DNA of 50,205 bases from a virus. A program made the position numbers and the translations under genes. A model generated the notes under the pieces. It had not been told where the DNA came from. It was given only the letters and a program-made list of their open reading frames with translations, and made no database searches. The first letter of the stretch is position 1, and each line of letters begins with the position of its first letter. Of the stretch, positions 48,242 through 50,205 are shown piece after piece. The stretch is from positions 1-50,205 of IMG/VR virus record IMGVR_UViG_3300023115_000032, one strand, 5' to 3'.

Positions 48242-50205
48242 TTATAAAACTAATACACAGGTATCGTCAACCGTAACGGTGACTCCATTTTCAATATCAT
48301 ATGTAATATCATCTTGCAGATATGATGGAATTTTTCCATATCCGACTTTTTGCATTCCACCCAATGTAATACTAGTTTGGAACACTGAGCGAATGTTATC
48401 ATCAAAAGAGTCACCTCTAAGTAAATTAGTTCCACCAATTTCTCTACCATAGTAGTTCATATCAAAATCAGTTTTATCTGTTATGGCAAGAACACATCCA
48501 TCATCAACATAAACAGTAACACCACTCTCAATATCAACTGTCGATGATGGGTGAGTAAAGACTTCACCAAACTTTTGGGGAGATCCGATCGTGGTATTAG
48601 TATCAAACCCACCATAGTGAGTGAATAATACCTTATTAATTTGTTCTATGTTACGAACATCAGGATCAATGGTAATATCAGCTCTCGATCCAGTAATTGC
48701 AAATGTATTTCCAACACCAAGGAAGTTTAGTGTTGTCAGTGGTCCATAAGAAACAGGAGATCCATTAGAACTAATACCAATATTATATCCTTGAGTTGCT
48801 GTTACATAACCAACCAAGGAGACTTCATTGGAAGAAGCAAAATATCTCAGATTATTTGAACCAGTTGCAACGTTAGATGAGTTCTTGAAAAGAATCTGGT
48901 TAGCACTAGCGACAACTGGTCCAGGAATACCTTGAGTACCCTGTGTTCCATTAGTTCCTTGTCTTCCCTGAACGCCCTGAGCACCGGTAGCACCCTGAGC
49001 ACCAGATGTTCCCTGTCTTCCCTGAATACCTTGGATACCTTGAACACCCTGAGTACCAAAAGCACCCTGAGCACCAGTTGTTCCTTGAATACCTTGAACA
49101 CCCTGAGTACCCTGCCTTCCTTGTGTTCCCTGAGAACCTGTAATTCCTTGGATACCCTGAGTACCCTGAGTTCCTTGAACACCTTGGATACCTTGAGTAC
49201 CTTGAGAACCTGTAATTCCTTGGATACCCTGAGTACCCTGAGTTCCTTGAACACCCTGAGTTCCTTGAACACCTTGAGTTCCTTGAGTTCCTTGAACACC
49301 TTGGATACCCTGAATACCTTGAACACCCTGCAGAGCTGCATTAGAAATAGTCGCTTTTTTCAGATCACCAACATCAGCATCATAAAGAAGAATATAGTCA
49401 CTTCCAGAAGGTTGACCAACAGTCAATTCTGCACGATTATTAATAACTCCAGCACCAACCGTAGTTAGAGAAGAATTAGTAACTCCTGCACCAAGAGTTG
49501 TAGCAGAGAGAACATCGGTGCTATTAATTTGATAAGAGTTACCACTGGTGACATTTACATCATCATTAAATGTAGAAACGCCAACTACATCCAATCCACC
49601 ACCAGTAATTCTTAAACCAGAACGGGCAGTGGCAATACCAATAGCATCAACATTGACAACGTCTTCATATTTAAGAGTTCCACCAACAGTAACATCACCA
49701 CTAAATGATGCAGAGGTTGCTGTTAGGAAACCAGTAATTCTTGCATTATCAAGTTCAGTGTGTCCAGTGATGTCAACACCACCAACAGTGGTTTCAAATT
49801 TCTTGGAGTTGTTGTAGTAGAGTGATACTGATCCATTGGGTGTTGCTACTAACTGATTTTCATTTCCTGTTCTCGTCCTTAAAAGAATAGAACTATCAGA
49901 CCTCAATACAAGAGAACCAACATTAACATCGTCAATAATACTATTAAGTCCATCGTGGAAAATCTCTAAATCTCCACCATCACCCAATCTTATCTTATCA
50001 TTATCACCAAGATTTACATTTCCTTGGAATGTAGAAACACCAGAAACATTTAATCCACCAGAAACAGTTACACCATAACCAATGGTCTCAAATTTCTTGG
50101 AGTTGTCGTAGTAGAGTGATACCTCAGCATTTTGATTTGCCTCTATTGCCAGTTCATTAGAGTTTGATCTTATATGAACACTACTTCCATCTAAGTATAG
50201 TCTTC
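48242..50205 (-). CDS. Tail fibre with collagen-like stalk (5' end beyond the right edge)
   Basis: The frame is open to the right edge, so at least 654 aa; an apparent start at 49987 is only a TTG inside a module. Order: RLYLDGSSVHIRSNSNELAI module, [17 protein letters not shown], a GLRITGGGLDVVGVSTF module, the DYILLYDADVGDLKKATISN linker shared with the 918-aa fibre, then a collagen-like stalk (48920-49330; G-x-Q triplets). The C-terminal domain ends VTVTVDDTCVLVL, without S74. It carries copy 2 of the 117-bp duplication at its right end. Confidence 0.75.
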   Translation of the reverse strand, partial: RLYLDGSSVHIRSNSNELAIEANQNAEVSLYYDNSKKFETIGYGVTVSGGLNVSGVSTFQGNVNLGDNDKIRLGDGGDLEIFHDGLNSIIDDVNVGSLVLRSDSSILLRTRTGNENQLVATPNGSVSLYYNNSKKFETTVGGVDITGHTELDNARITGFLTATSASFSGDVTVGGTLKYEDVVNVDAIGIATARSGLRITGGGLDVVGVSTFNDDVNVTSGNSYQINSTDVLSATTLGAGVTNSSLTTVGAGVINNRAELTVGQPSGSDYILLYDADVGDLKKATISNAALQGVQGIQGIQGVQGTQGTQGVQGTQGVQGTQGTQGIQGITGSQGTQGIQGVQGTQGTQGIQGITGSQGTQGRQGTQGVQGIQGTTGAQGAFGTQGVQGIQGIQGRQGTSGAQGATGAQGVQGRQGTNGTQGTQGIPGPVVASANQILFKNSSNVATGSNNLRYFASSNEVSLVGYVTATQGYNIGISSNGSPVSYGPLTTLNFLGVGNTFAITGSRADITIDPDVRNIEQINKVLFTHYGGFDTNTTIGSPQKFGEVFTHPSSTVDIESGVTVYVDDGCVLAITDKTDFDMNYYGREIGGTNLLRGDSFDDNIRSVFQTSITLGGMQKVGYGKIPSYLQDDITYDIENGVTVTVDDTCVLVL
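49131..49255 (-). repeat. 53-bp direct repeat, 72 bp apart, in the collagen-like stalk
   Basis: 49131-49183 and 49203-49255 are identical. The 72-bp offset equals the repeat length found in the 878-aa fibre at 36651-36794. Confidence 0.75.
50089..50205 (-). repeat. 117-bp duplication, copy 2 (partial fibre at right edge)
   Basis: Matches 25400-25516 with one mismatch and stops only because the window ends. The two copies are in different fibre genes 24.7 kb apart. Confidence 0.9.

Noticed and set aside
48242-49987. Start of the right-edge fibre gene at 49987
   Set aside because: The codon is TTG inside a conserved fibre module and the frame continues open to the window end.
21715-50205. Tandem repeats considered as a CRISPR array
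   Set aside because: Units are in frame in collagen-like coding sequence, have no unique spacers and no cas genes are present.

Overview
The window looks like part of the genome of a large T4-like cyanomyovirus, a contractile-tailed phage of marine Synechococcus or Prochlorococcus. It is AT-rich and densely packed, with stop/start overlaps (TAATG, ATGA, TGATG, GTGA). It carries T4 baseplate, head-completion and replication genes beside families typical of cyanophages and cyanobacteria: PhoH, ThyX, and DUF1825-, DUF4278- and DUF6433-like proteins. No tRNA, integrase, IS element or CRISPR array was seen. All family assignments come from reading the sequence, with no database search.

Layout. 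(1) 1-9586, tail and head completion: a gp5-like hub (cut by the window edge), gp27-like hub, an M23-like tail protein, a tape-measure-like protein, gp51-like, gp26 and gp54-like run leftward. gp4, an unknown gene, gp48 and gp53 run rightward from a shared divergent late-type promoter. (2) 9566-15349, DNA metabolism, leftward: thyX, phoH, a PD-(D/E)XK nuclease, gp33, gp59, two small genes, then gp32 with two micro-ORFs and a Mom-like acetyltransferase. (3) 15396-18498, small cyanophage genes, including a glutaredoxin. (4) 18566-50205, a tail-fibre region of over 26 kb. It holds ten collagen-like, glycine-rich or beta-repeat fibre genes (313 to 1591 aa). Between them lie a flavin-dependent halogenase, four putative 2OG-Fe(II) oxygenases, a beta-propeller protein and a TPR-FkbM-radical SAM fusion.

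Expression. Two promoter classes can be read. Six sites match host sigma-70, TTGA(C/T)(A/G)-17 bp-TATA(A/C)T, and precede replication or accessory-enzyme operons. T4-late-like elements (NATAAATA or CTAAATA) precede structural genes. The enzymes inside the fibre region therefore seem to be transcribed separately from the fibres around them.

Main points for follow-up: a candidate -1 frameshift joining gp26 to the gp51-like ORF; an M23 peptidase whose motifs look circularly permuted; a terminator whose loop contains the -35 box of the next promoter; a coupled three-gene enzyme cassette (propeller, TPR-FkbM-radical SAM, DUF6445-like oxygenase) on its own sigma-70 promoter; a cupredoxin-like domain in a tail fibre; and tandem repeats plus a 117-bp near-identical duplication that suggest fibre genes recombine with each other.
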